Part shown: in pieces, positions 43,608 to 50,941 of the stretch
How positions within the stretch are numbered: the first letter of the stretch is position 1
Layout: each line of letters begins with the position of its first letter
Assembly (NCBI RefSeq): GCF_916618895.1
Contig: NZ_OU745391.1
Span: 806,001-870,000, forward strand
Direction of reading: 5' to 3'
DNA length: 64,000 nucleotides
From: Pseudoclavibacter sp. Marseille-Q3772
Lineage (GTDB): Bacteria > Actinomycetota > Actinomycetes > Actinomycetales > Microbacteriaceae
Program-made: the position numbers and the translations under genes
The notes under the pieces: generated by a model
Database searches by the model: none
Seen by the model: only the letters and a program-made list of their open reading frames with translations
Told to the model about the DNA's origin: nothing

Positions 43608-44469
43608 CGTCGATCTCCTTCTCTGCTTCCCGGAGCTGCTGGATGCTCGCCAGCACGCCCTCGTACGTGTAATCAGCGCCGAGCTTCGTGCCCGTGCTGG
43701 CGAACTTCGAGCGGCCTGCCCTGCGCACCTCGCCGTTCTCATTCACCAGGGCGTAGGTCAGACCTGTCGCCCGCTTACCAGTCTTCGCTCGGATCGAGAC
43801 ACCGTGCTCCTTGGCCACCTCGACCAGGGAGTCGAGGTCAACCGAGCGCGAGTCCTGGAGGGCCTCGTCCACACGGTCAGCGAGGAACTCCCGCCAAGTG
43901 GACTTGTTGAGCTCGTCCACGCTGATCTGGGAGAGGTCGGTCTTCTCCGAAGCGCGGGAGCGGTTCACGTCGTGGGCCAGCTCGGTGCGCGCCACGACCT
44001 GCAGGCCCATCTCGCGCATCACGGCGTCGTTCGCCCCGGCCAGCTCGTGATGGCGAAGGCCCTGCCCGCCACGAGCCGCCATCCCTGTCTCCAGGTCATG
44101 GTTGGCGATGATGATGTGGTTGTGCGGGTGCCCGCCCTCGCTGTCATCGTGCGTCACGACCACGCACGGCGAGCCGGGGGCGACCCGCCGTGCGAGCCGG
44201 TAGCCCGCCTCCGTGACGAGCGCTAGCTGCTCGGGGTCGCTCGCGTCGATCTCCTCCTTCGAGAAGGACTGGATGACCGTGAGCGCCTGGTTCTTGCGCC
44301 CGGTGCCCCGCGTCATTGCCTCCATCTGCTCGACCGCGTCCATCGGCGAGGCGAAGTCGGAGAGCTCACCCGCTGCACGCGAGCGTGAAAAGTCCGCAGG
44401 CCGTCCGTAGTAGGCGTAGATAACCGACGCTGCAGCCCGCACGGACGGCGAGACCTTGGTGACGCTCAT
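43213..44469 (-). CDS. Relaxase/mobilization nuclease
   Basis: 418 residues from ATG 44469 behind GGAGGTGG. N-terminal relaxase domain of the MobA/VirD2 (MOBP-like) group: candidate catalytic Tyr in ASVIYAYYGR, acid in VVTHDDSEGG and the metal-binding triad GHPHNHIIIANHD. Nicks the transfer origin and leads the strand into the recipient. The last ~130 residues are Arg/Asp/Glu/Gly-rich and are encoded by DNA that also encodes the membrane Mob protein. Start overlaps mobC by four bases. Confidence 0.9.
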   Translation of the reverse strand: MSVTKVSPSVRAAASVIYAYYGRPADFSRSRAAGELSDFASPMDAVEQMEAMTRGTGRKNQALTVIQSFSKEEIDASDPEQLALVTEAGYRLARRVAPGSPCVVVTHDDSEGGHPHNHIIIANHDLETGMAARGGQGLRHHELAGANDAVMREMGLQVVARTELAHDVNRSRASEKTDLSQISVDELNKSTWREFLADRVDEALQDSRSVDLDSLVEVAKEHGVSIRAKTGKRATGLTYALVNENGEVRRAGRSKFASTGTKLGADYTYEGVLASIQQLREAEKEIDDEQGYGEGDELSAAIARLAADGPRRGGAGPRERGREAGRATGAPGGGDREAGGGGVHAQFDAGQHAALRAALARERSERDEQDARRDREDRERRARREDQRRRDRERLAALSAHPGVEAGKGDQGDELQFD

Positions 44470-45008
44470 GACGACCACCTCCACACCAGCTCGTGCAGCA
44501 TGTCGACCATCTGCTGCAGCTCGACCGCCGCCACACGCTCGCCATTGTTCACACGCCGCGCGATTTGGTTGACGTTGACGCCCAGCGCGTTCACCTCACG
44601 CCGCACGGCCAGCAAGTCCACGTTCGGCGGCTGCGGCACGGGCGCACCAGCCAGCACGGCCATCCCGGCCCGTAGCACCCCGGAGCCCGGGATGCCGTAC
44701 CGCTCGGCGAGGTCTGCGACCTGCCCCGCCTCCTCATCGTCAAGCCGTACAGTGAGGCGGTGCCCGCGCGCCTGGCGGCGCGCACCCCGGCGGTCGCCTC
44801 CCTTATCTCGTGACCGAGGGGGAGACGCCGCGCCCGCCGGGGAGGTAGTACCAACCCCTTGCCCGTCCGAACTACGTTCGTGCGGGTCCCTGGTGCTGGT
44901 ACTACGGCCAGCAGACGAAACGGCTGACGTCGTTTCGTGCTGGCCGGGGAGTGGGCTATGCCCCTCCCCTGGACCCCTCCCCGTTGTCCCACGCTGATCA
45001 GTGGTCAT
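44466..45008 (-). CDS. mobC: MobC relaxosome accessory protein
   Basis: 180 residues from ATG 45008. The first ~85 residues are disordered. The C-terminal part, HRLTVRLDDEEAGQVADLAE (ribbon-helix-helix) followed by VRREVNALGVNVNQIARRVN, is the MobC signature (LxxxGxNxNQIAR-x-x-N). It opens the transfer origin for the relaxase. Stop overlaps the relaxase start (ATGA); start overlaps the upstream coiled-coil gene by 11 bases. A transfer origin is probably near this operon but I cannot point to it. Confidence 0.85.
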   Translation of the reverse strand: MTTDQRGTTGRGPGEGHSPLPGQHETTSAVSSAGRSTSTRDPHERSSDGQGVGTTSPAGAASPPRSRDKGGDRRGARRQARGHRLTVRLDDEEAGQVADLAERYGIPGSGVLRAGMAVLAGAPVPQPPNVDLLAVRREVNALGVNVNQIARRVNNGERVAAVELQQMVDMLHELVWRWSS

Positions 45009-45315
45009 GGATAACCTCCTGCGCGTGGACCTGGGAAGCAGCGCGAGCCTGCTTCCGCGTGGCAGCCGCCTTGCGTGCAACCTCCTTGCGCCGCGCCGTG
45101 ACCGCCTCGGCCTCCTGGCGGGCCCGACGACGGGCAGTACGCAACAGCTCGGTGGCTGTGGTGTGCTGCTCGGAACTTTCGGCGCGCTCCTCGACAAGCA
45201 CGAGAAGGGTGTCCGCGAGCTCACGGCGCTCCCTCTTCTCCTGCTCGGCACGCCGGGCCTTGAGCGCAGCGACGCGCGCCTCGGCGACACGAATCTCCTC
45301 AGCGAGAGTGGACAT
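44998..45315 (-). CDS. Small basic coiled-coil protein
   Basis: 105 residues from ATG 45315, preceded by GGAAGGAGCAATC. The whole chain is Ala/Arg/Glu-rich helix (MSTLAEEIRVAEARVAALKA, ELLRTARRRARQEAEAVTAR), predicted to form a coiled coil. Located between the DUF3223-like gene and mobC with overlaps on both sides. A structural partner of the relaxosome or the polymerase is possible; no family recognised. Confidence 0.7.
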   Translation of the reverse strand: MSTLAEEIRVAEARVAALKARRAEQEKRERRELADTLLVLVEERAESSEQHTTATELLRTARRRARQEAEAVTARRKEVARKAAATRKQARAASQVHAQEVIHDH

Positions 45316-45637
45316 GATTGCTCCTTCCGGTTGATGCGGCATCGGACCGCAGGTTGGTGATGCACTTCTTGATCGACCAGTTGTCGACCGACCCGTCCTC
45401 GCGCATGACGAGGAAGTTCCGGGTGCCCCACTCGGGCATGAGCGCAACGGTGACGACCGCAACTCCCGCACCGTGCTTCTGAGCGGCTCGGGGGTGCTGG
45501 GCGAGCAGTTCACGGGCGAAGAGCTCGTCCTCGCCCTGCATGGCCTCGCCGAGCCCTGTGCGGTTGAGAACAGTGCTTGCGTGAGTGCGAACGTCGAGCT
45601 TGGTGGCGAATCGCTGGCCGCCGATCGTGTACGTCAT
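45299..45637 (-). CDS. DUF3223/DCL-like protein
   Basis: 112 residues. The pattern ATKLDVRTHASTVLNRTGLG, LLAQHPRAAQKHGAGVAVV, GTRNFLVMREDGSVDNWSIKKCI agrees with the DCL/DUF3223 fold (HPxAxxKxGxG ... RxFxxVRxDGxxxDFSxxKCI), found in plant plastid proteins and in phages and plasmids, with no settled function. Overlaps polB by four bases and the coiled-coil gene by 17, so it belongs to the replication-mobilization operon. Confidence 0.7.
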   Translation of the reverse strand: MTYTIGGQRFATKLDVRTHASTVLNRTGLGEAMQGEDELFARELLAQHPRAAQKHGAGVAVVTVALMPEWGTRNFLVMREDGSVDNWSIKKCITNLRSDAASTGRSNHVHSR

Positions 45638-48600
45638 CGCCCCTCCTCAGCCGACTCGAACGGGTCGATGGCCAACATCTCGGCCACGTACGGGGCAATA
45701 GCATTGAGGTCCACGTCGATCTGGCGCTCTGCCTTCGAGCGTGCGTGCGACCAGAACCGTTCACGCGGGCGGGGGAGCCCGAACTCCTCAAACGCATCGA
45801 GGCGGTCAGCCAGCGGACGCGAGCACGACAGCCACGGGATGTGGATGATCTCCTGCCGGTGCGCGATGACGATGCCCTTACTGATGCGATCACGGCGCTC
45901 GGCTTCAGCGACCCGGCCGTCCTCATCCAGCACGGCCTCAAGGCGTTCGAAGTAGTCGTTCCACTGCGCGCGAGTGCGGCGCACGGGCGAGCGCTCCCAG
46001 ACCGGCTCGCCCAGTTCGTCGTCCCAGCGCTTCAGGCCCTTGTCCACCGACCGCCCTAGCTCAGCGTCAGCAGGCGACTCCCACGGCACGGTGTGGACGT
46101 GGGCGACCTCGTAGACCTTCTCGCCGATCATCACCATGTGCGCGGTCATCCCGTCGGGGACGGGCCGCCGCTTACGATCAAACTCGATGGTCTGCTGCTT
46201 GCGCACCGTCTTCGGCGCGAAGTCCAGGCGGTTCTCCGTGCGGGTGAGCTCCTGCATTGAGGGGAAGACCTTCATCGTCACCGGCAGGGCACCGTCCCGC
46301 GTGACCATGAGCTCGTACATGTGGTCGCGGTCTTCCTGGCTGTCCGCCTCGATGCCCTCGGGCAGCTTGTACCCGCCATGAGCGAGGACGCCGCCCGGCT
46401 GGCGCGAGAAGTTCGCCCGCGTGGTGACGTTCAGCAGGTCGGTCTGGGTGTGCTTCTCTTCCCACATGGACCGTGATCCCGTGAGCGCCTCGCGGGAGTC
46501 ACGCCACAGCTCACCCAGCCCGTATAGGTCAAGCCCTTTGACCACATCGAGCCGGGCATCGGTGATGAACCCGTCTGTTGTGCAGCTCGGCGTCGCGTAC
46601 CCCAGTTCGTAGAGCTGGTTCAGCGTAGCGATCAGCACGGCACGCACCAGCCCCGTGGTCATCGACGCATGCCACGGCGAAGTGATGGCGGAGCCGCCCA
46701 CAGCATCGCGCTCCTGAGCCCACGCATCCCAGCCGCGCTGCCCCATGACACCCTGTGCGAGCTTGCCGTACGGGGCATTGGCCATCAGCTTGAGCACACC
46801 CTGCTGGAAGGAATCTGGCCCGTACTCCCGCTTCGCCCGCGAGCGGTCATCCAGGAGCTGCTTGTAGGCTCCGCGCAGCAAGCGCGAGGGGGTGCCCTCC
46901 TCATCTCGCAGCGTGCGCCCGAAGTGGCCGATCTGGCAGGTCACGGTCGCGCCGAGCGTGAGAGCCAGCCAGATCTCGGGACCCACAGCCCAGACCCCGC
47001 GCGCGTCACCAGAGGTTCGGGGGTAGATCATCGACCCTTGGACAGGCACCGGCAGGCACGGGAAGGCCACGCCTTTGGGGAACTCGAAGCTCACGAACCC
47101 CACAAAAGGGGTCAGCGGACCGCCCTCCTTGAAGTCCTCAAGCTCGAGTTGCTGGTTGTTGACTGTCTTGCGGATCACGCCGTCGGGATGGAGGTAGTCG
47201 ACGTCCCAGATCGTCGAGCTCGAGGTGGGGTAGCACGACTTCAGATCCAGGTCATGCGTCTCCTGCTCGAACAGCCCGAGCTCGGCGCTCATGTTGTAGC
47301 CACCTCGGAACGCCAGCGCCGACGCGTGAATCCACGTCGCCGCCGAGCCGTCGATGGGCTGGAGCTCGCGCTTGCGGTAGTAGTCCAGCTGGTTCTCCAC
47401 GCTGGTGGTGGCATCGACCTTCTTGTCCACCTTCCTTAGCCCGCCAAAGACGCTGTTGAACCGGCCCTTCTCGATCGCGGAGGTGATGCTCTCGCGAACC
47501 ACTCGAGCAGCAGCGGTGGGCAGCGTGAGCGGCACTGCCTTGTGGTCCCCGTAGACCTGGGAGACGTACTCCAGCGCGATCACCGCATCGTTCGCGGCGT
47601 AGTCCATGAACTCGACCGGGTGCTTGGAGAGGTACTCGTCCATGCGCGTGATCCAGTTATCAGGCACCTCCTGCTTAGGCACCCCAACCGCCTCACCGAG
47701 GGCGCGGAGCGGCTGCGCACCGGACTGCGCCATGGTGTCGCGGATGGAAAGCTCGATAGGCCGCGCCCACCACCAGTTCGCCCCGTCGAGCATCATGCGC
47801 ACGGGGGTCGGCGAGACCATGCCCGCGCTGGCCGAGATCACCGCTCGCAGGATGTCCGGCACGTCAGAGTCCAGCCAACGCCCCCTGTAGCCCGACCAGC
47901 CTGCACGCGAAGGTGCTTCGCGAGCACGCTCGGGGTAAGCGAGATTCCAGGTGTCGAGGGCCTTGCGCCGGTCCACGAACGTGGTCAGGTCCGCATGCTG
48001 GAGGTGCGCCACCAGCGTGATCGGCAGCGCCCGCGAGTCCACCTTGCTGGTGAACCACCGGCTGGGCCGATACTTGCCCTCGGAGTCCTTCACGTCGTCG
48101 CGTGCAGCCCCCTGTGCGCCCCAGCCCACCGCGAGCCGATGCTCATGGAGCCCAAGGTGCTCGATGGCGATGCCGAGGGCTCTCTCCACAGACAGGCGAG
48201 CCTGACGCGGCCCCAGCGGCCCGTCGTAGGTCTGCGGCAGCACCACCACCAGGCGCAGCTTGCTCTCGTCCGTGGGATCGATCGCCGCGAACTGATAGGA
48301 AACGATGCGCCGCGTCACGTCAGTGCTCTCACCGACCCACCCGCGCTCGGGGTCGGTCTCGCTGACACCCACGAACTCGGTGTCGAAGCCGATCACGACG
48401 GACCCGGTGCCCGAGCCCATGGCAGCGACGGACTGGTAGGTGCCGAAGCCGCCGGTGCCGCTCCGCCTGGCGCGGTCGATGGTCCGGGTCAGCACCGCGA
48501 AGCGCGCCGGGTGCTTCTTGGACGTGGCGGTGTCCTCCACGACCGTGGCGCGCCACCCATTGGCGGCGGCGGCGGCAACTGGGCTTTCCCCATACGGCGT

Positions 48601-48714
48601 TGCCGCCAGTACTTCTGACCAGGGGTTTTGCGCGATTTCACTTGACGATAAGCCCTTATCCTCAAGTGCGCTGGTCTTATCGCCAAGGTCCAGAACAGTC
48701 GTCGAGGCGCTCAT
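45634..48714 (-). CDS. Family B DNA polymerase with proofreading exonuclease (element replicase)
   Basis: 1026 residues. Exonuclease domain: ExoI VVIGFDTEFVG (D111, E113), ExoII AHLQHADLTTF (D242), ExoIII DYAANDAVI (Y372, D376). Polymerase domain: motif A HDLDLKSCYPT (D490, Y495), motif B KLMANAPYGK (K642, N646, Y649), motif C SCTTDGFIT (D714, with Thr where the first Asp of DTD normally stands). Layout and spacing resemble the protein-primed/self-priming PolB of phages, linear plasmids and pipolins, not chromosomal Pol II. As the only replication gene in the element it is the presumed replicase. No family search was possible. Confidence 0.85.
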   Translation of the reverse strand: MSASTTVLDLGDKTSALEDKGLSSSEIAQNPWSEVLAATPYGESPVAAAAANGWRATVVEDTATSKKHPARFAVLTRTIDRARRSGTGGFGTYQSVAAMGSGTGSVVIGFDTEFVGVSETDPERGWVGESTDVTRRIVSYQFAAIDPTDESKLRLVVVLPQTYDGPLGPRQARLSVERALGIAIEHLGLHEHRLAVGWGAQGAARDDVKDSEGKYRPSRWFTSKVDSRALPITLVAHLQHADLTTFVDRRKALDTWNLAYPERAREAPSRAGWSGYRGRWLDSDVPDILRAVISASAGMVSPTPVRMMLDGANWWWARPIELSIRDTMAQSGAQPLRALGEAVGVPKQEVPDNWITRMDEYLSKHPVEFMDYAANDAVIALEYVSQVYGDHKAVPLTLPTAAARVVRESITSAIEKGRFNSVFGGLRKVDKKVDATTSVENQLDYYRKRELQPIDGSAATWIHASALAFRGGYNMSAELGLFEQETHDLDLKSCYPTSSSTIWDVDYLHPDGVIRKTVNNQQLELEDFKEGGPLTPFVGFVSFEFPKGVAFPCLPVPVQGSMIYPRTSGDARGVWAVGPEIWLALTLGATVTCQIGHFGRTLRDEEGTPSRLLRGAYKQLLDDRSRAKREYGPDSFQQGVLKLMANAPYGKLAQGVMGQRGWDAWAQERDAVGGSAITSPWHASMTTGLVRAVLIATLNQLYELGYATPSCTTDGFITDARLDVVKGLDLYGLGELWRDSREALTGSRSMWEEKHTQTDLLNVTTRANFSRQPGGVLAHGGYKLPEGIEADSQEDRDHMYELMVTRDGALPVTMKVFPSMQELTRTENRLDFAPKTVRKQQTIEFDRKRRPVPDGMTAHMVMIGEKVYEVAHVHTVPWESPADAELGRSVDKGLKRWDDELGEPVWERSPVRRTRAQWNDYFERLEAVLDEDGRVAEAERRDRISKGIVIAHRQEIIHIPWLSCSRPLADRLDAFEEFGLPRPRERFWSHARSKAERQIDVDLNAIAPYVAEMLAIDPFESAEEGR

Positions 48715-48986
48715 GCGGCACCCCCGAGGATGACCGCGAGCTGCTCGCGCTGCTCGGTGGTCAGTGTGGGTGCGGCGTCGACGATCGCCTTGACCGCGGC
48801 GTCGACCTTGCCGGACGGACTCACCGGGCGAAGGAAGGCAACGGCCTCCTCCTCGGGGATCATGACCCGGCCGCCGACTTTGACGGCGCTGAGCTTCCCG
48901 GTGCGGATGTGGTAGCGGAGGGTAGAAACAGGGGTGTCGAAGCGCTCGGACAGCGACTTCAAAGACAGGAGGGCCGGTGCGGCCAT
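48711..48986 (-). CDS. Helix-turn-helix protein at the head of the polB-mob operon
   Basis: 91 residues from ATG 48986, seven bases after GGAG. LLSLKSLSERFDTPVSTLRYHIRTGKLSAVKVGGRVMIPEEEAVAF is a MerR/excisionase-type HTH with wing; the rest (TLTTEQREQLAVIL) is a helical tail. Stop overlaps polB start (ATGA). CCAGACAG at 48996-49003 faces CTGTCTGG at 49040-49047 just upstream, a plausible binding site, so it may autoregulate the operon or act at the replication origin. Confidence 0.75.
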   Translation of the reverse strand: MAAPALLSLKSLSERFDTPVSTLRYHIRTGKLSAVKVGGRVMIPEEEAVAFLRPVSPSGKVDAAVKAIVDAAPTLTTEQREQLAVILGGAA

Positions 48987-49401
48987 GATGGAACTCCAGA
49001 CAGCTTGAACTGTCCGGAGAGGGGTGCTTTCCCGGCTTGCTGTCTGGGCGGCCTGGTGAGCCGTGCTCAACTCGCTAGCGGTCGGGACCGCCATTGCTTT
49101 ACAGGAGCGCTAACTCCATACCCAGCCTCTATTCGCAACCTGGCCTGCCACTCCAGGGCTTACGCGTTCCATCCGTGTCGGAGGACTTACCGGTCGCTAA
49201 CCGTTCGGAGTGCTACTCCGTGGTGCGAGATCGTAGCTCGCATCCACCCTCGGGGTTATCCCTTCCTGCAAGCCTCACGAATCGCGACCTACAAGAACTA
49301 ACGCGATCCTATCAGGTCTTGTCAACTCTCGCCACCCCTCAGCCTGTCCGCACAGGCACTCCAGCCAACGTGAACTAAGTACGTCCTGGAGCGATGTAAG
49401 T
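48987..49401. other. Structured non-coding region at the right end of the element (possible origin or leader RNA)
   Basis: No coding frame is convincing. Several hairpins: CCAGACAG/CTGTCTGG (48996-49003, 49040-49047), CGGAGT/ACTCCG (49206-49220), GCGAG/CTCGC (49225-49241) and GCCTGT/ACAGGC (49342-49357). GCTAAC recurs. It precedes the polB operon and reaches the attachment junction, so it is a good place for the replication origin, a structured 5' leader, or regulatory sites. Confidence 0.5.
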
Positions 49402-49948
49402 TGCGGCGGCCGTGTTCACCGCGGTGGTGTTAGTCGGATGCACCACAGCTGACGGTGCTGCGAGTTCGGGTTCCGAGGGTGGTCACGCTGCCTCGACCGC
49501 ACCGGCAACACCGACGCCGACGGTAATGAGTGACGAAGAAGCGCTACAAACCGGAGTGGAGACCTTCGACAAACTCCTTGCCGCGGAGTTTGAACTTGTC
49601 CGCACAAAGGGTGAGTCCATCGACCAGCTCGACGCGCTCATCACAGAGAACATGGCCGAGTACCGGGACAAAGCGATCTCTGTGGCGGACCAAGAACTTG
49701 TACCTCACGGAAGTTTGAGCGTACAAACTCCGCAGCTACAACAAGCAGCCGCTGACGAGATTACATTTTATGCCTGCGTGGACTACTCGAAAGGTTGGCT
49801 AACCAAGCCCGATGGCACACGAGTTGGCGGTGACCGCACAAACAAGATTGGCTCACTCGAAGTTCGTGTCGTTAAGGACGAACACGAAGATTGGCGCGTT
49901 GATAGGAAGCAAAAATGGCACGACACAAGTCGCTGCAAGGCTTCCTAA
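49402..49948 (+). pseudogene. Lipoprotein gene missing its first five codons (attR side)
   Basis: Encodes AAAVFTAVVLVGCTT and a mature chain with Ala/Thr/Pro linker and a helical-beta domain (MSDEEALQTGVETFDKLLAA, FYACVDYSKGWL, KWHDTSRCKAS). It has no proper start: the nearest GTG (49412) would leave a signal peptide without basic residues, and TAA precedes GTT in frame. The missing start lies at 31016-31029. The protein family is not recognised; a DUF-type lipoprotein with two Cys near the end. Excision of the element would restore 186 residues. Confidence 0.82.
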
Positions 49949-50724
49949 GTCTTTGCCTGGCCCTACTTTGCATATCAATTCCGCAACCGGCCGTTGCGAG
50001 TTCAGAATGCTCGTCCACCTTTGAGTTCATGACGGCGTGTGCTTCCAATTCCGGTGGGTCGGTTGAAGTCGAAGTCACCGAAGAATCCGACACCACCAGC
50101 GACACAGCCCCCGACCCCGACACCTACACCAACAACAACACCGACACCGACGCAAACCCCGCAAACCCGAACTCCCACTGCGAAGCACTCATCGGCAACA
50201 ACATCCAACGCTGCCTCGGCAGAATCCACCGACCCACACCAGCACCCAACGAACACAACTCACCCCCACTACCCAACCGCATCCAACGCAGCGCCCTCGC
50301 CAACATCACCCCACAACCGGCAACCCTGCACATGGAACCAAACGGCTGGGCAATCATCGGCCGACCAACAAACTTCTGGACCACCGCCCAAGAACACACC
50401 ATCAACGCAACCGTCCTCGGCCACCAAGTCACCGTCACCTTCACCCCAACCACCACCGACTACCACTACGGCGACGGCACCACCCAAACCGCACACGAGC
50501 CCGGCGGATCCTGGCACGACCTCGGCCTACCAGAACTCACCGACACCCACACCAGCCACCGCTACACCACAAAAACCCAAATCACCGCATCCGCAACCGT
50601 GCACTACCAAGCAACAGTCCACGCCAACGGCAACACCATCCCCGTCACCGGCGACATCACCGCAACAACAACCAGCCAACAATTCCAGCTCCACGAAGTC
50701 GACATCCACCTCATCAAACCCTAG
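49915..50724 (+). CDS. Secreted protein in the interrupted lipoprotein operon
   Basis: 269 residues from ATG 49915 behind AGGAAG, overlapping the lipoprotein by 34 bases. Sec signal MARHKSLQGFLSLCLALLCI with cleavage near AVASS. Then a Thr/Asn/Asp/Pro-rich linker (~residues 50-110) and a C-terminal beta domain (WAIIGRPTNFWTTAQEHTIN, VTFTPTTTDYHYGDGT) that resembles PKD-like or pilus-associated domains of actinobacteria. The coding strand is very rich in A and C and poor in G. Its native promoter was upstream of 31016, so element insertion has probably changed its expression. Function unknown. Confidence 0.7.
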   Translation: MARHKSLQGFLSLCLALLCISIPQPAVASSECSSTFEFMTACASNSGGSVEVEVTEESDTTSDTAPDPDTYTNNNTDTDANPANPNSHCEALIGNNIQRCLGRIHRPTPAPNEHNSPPLPNRIQRSALANITPQPATLHMEPNGWAIIGRPTNFWTTAQEHTINATVLGHQVTVTFTPTTTDYHYGDGTTQTAHEPGGSWHDLGLPELTDTHTSHRYTTKTQITASATVHYQATVHANGNTIPVTGDITATTTSQQFQLHEVDIHLIKP

Positions 50725-50749
50725 ACAACGCGCGACAGGCACAACGAAA

Positions 50750-50778
50750 AAAGAACGCCCGCAGCGCGGACGTTCTTT
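50750..50778. terminator. Bidirectional hairpin before tRNA-Gly
   Basis: AAAGAACG (50750-50757) pairs with CGTTCTTT (50771-50778) with an inner CCGC/GCGG stem. A-run on the left and T's on the right suit both the secreted-protein gene and the convergent tRNA. Confidence 0.85.
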
Positions 50779-50781
50779 ACT

Positions 50782-50855
50782 TGGAGGGGATGACGGGAAT
50801 CGAACCCGCGTAACCAGTTTGGAAGACTGGGGCTCTACCATTGAGCTACATCCCC
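50782..50855 (-). tRNA. tRNA-Gly (anticodon TCC)
   Basis: 74 bases including an encoded CCA: acceptor GGGGATG/CATCCCC, D-arm AGCTCAATGGTAGAGC, anticodon loop CTTCCAA with TCC, T-arm GGTTCGATTCC. Complete cloverleaf on the minus strand. Confidence 0.95.
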
Positions 50856-50941
50856 GAGCTTGCCTCGGCAAGACTAAGTAAGTGTAGCCCATTTTTTAGC
50901 TCGACGCGCAACACCCGACACACCAGGGCCTGTTCCGACTA

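Larger units (their letters stand above)
31030..49401. mobile_element. Integrated mobilizable element with serine integrase, PolB replicase and metal-resistance cargo (~18.4 kb)
   Basis: Limits come from reconstructing the lipoprotein gene it splits: both junctions share the trinucleotide AGT (31027-31029 and 49399-49401), as expected for a serine integrase with a very short crossover core. The integrase gene begins 44 bases inside the left end. Contents in order: integrase, resolvase/HTH pair, two cadmium/zinc operons, ArsR-permease operon, arsenic module, ArdA, and on the right arm the mob-polB operon. No type IV secretion genes, so it would need a helper for transfer. Several scrambled recombinase scraps inside suggest the cargo was assembled stepwise. 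Confidence 0.85.

Noticed and set aside
49412..49948. Lipoprotein starting at GTG 49412 as an intact gene
   Set aside because: That start leaves no basic residues and a very short hydrophobic segment; the split-gene model gives a full signal peptide.
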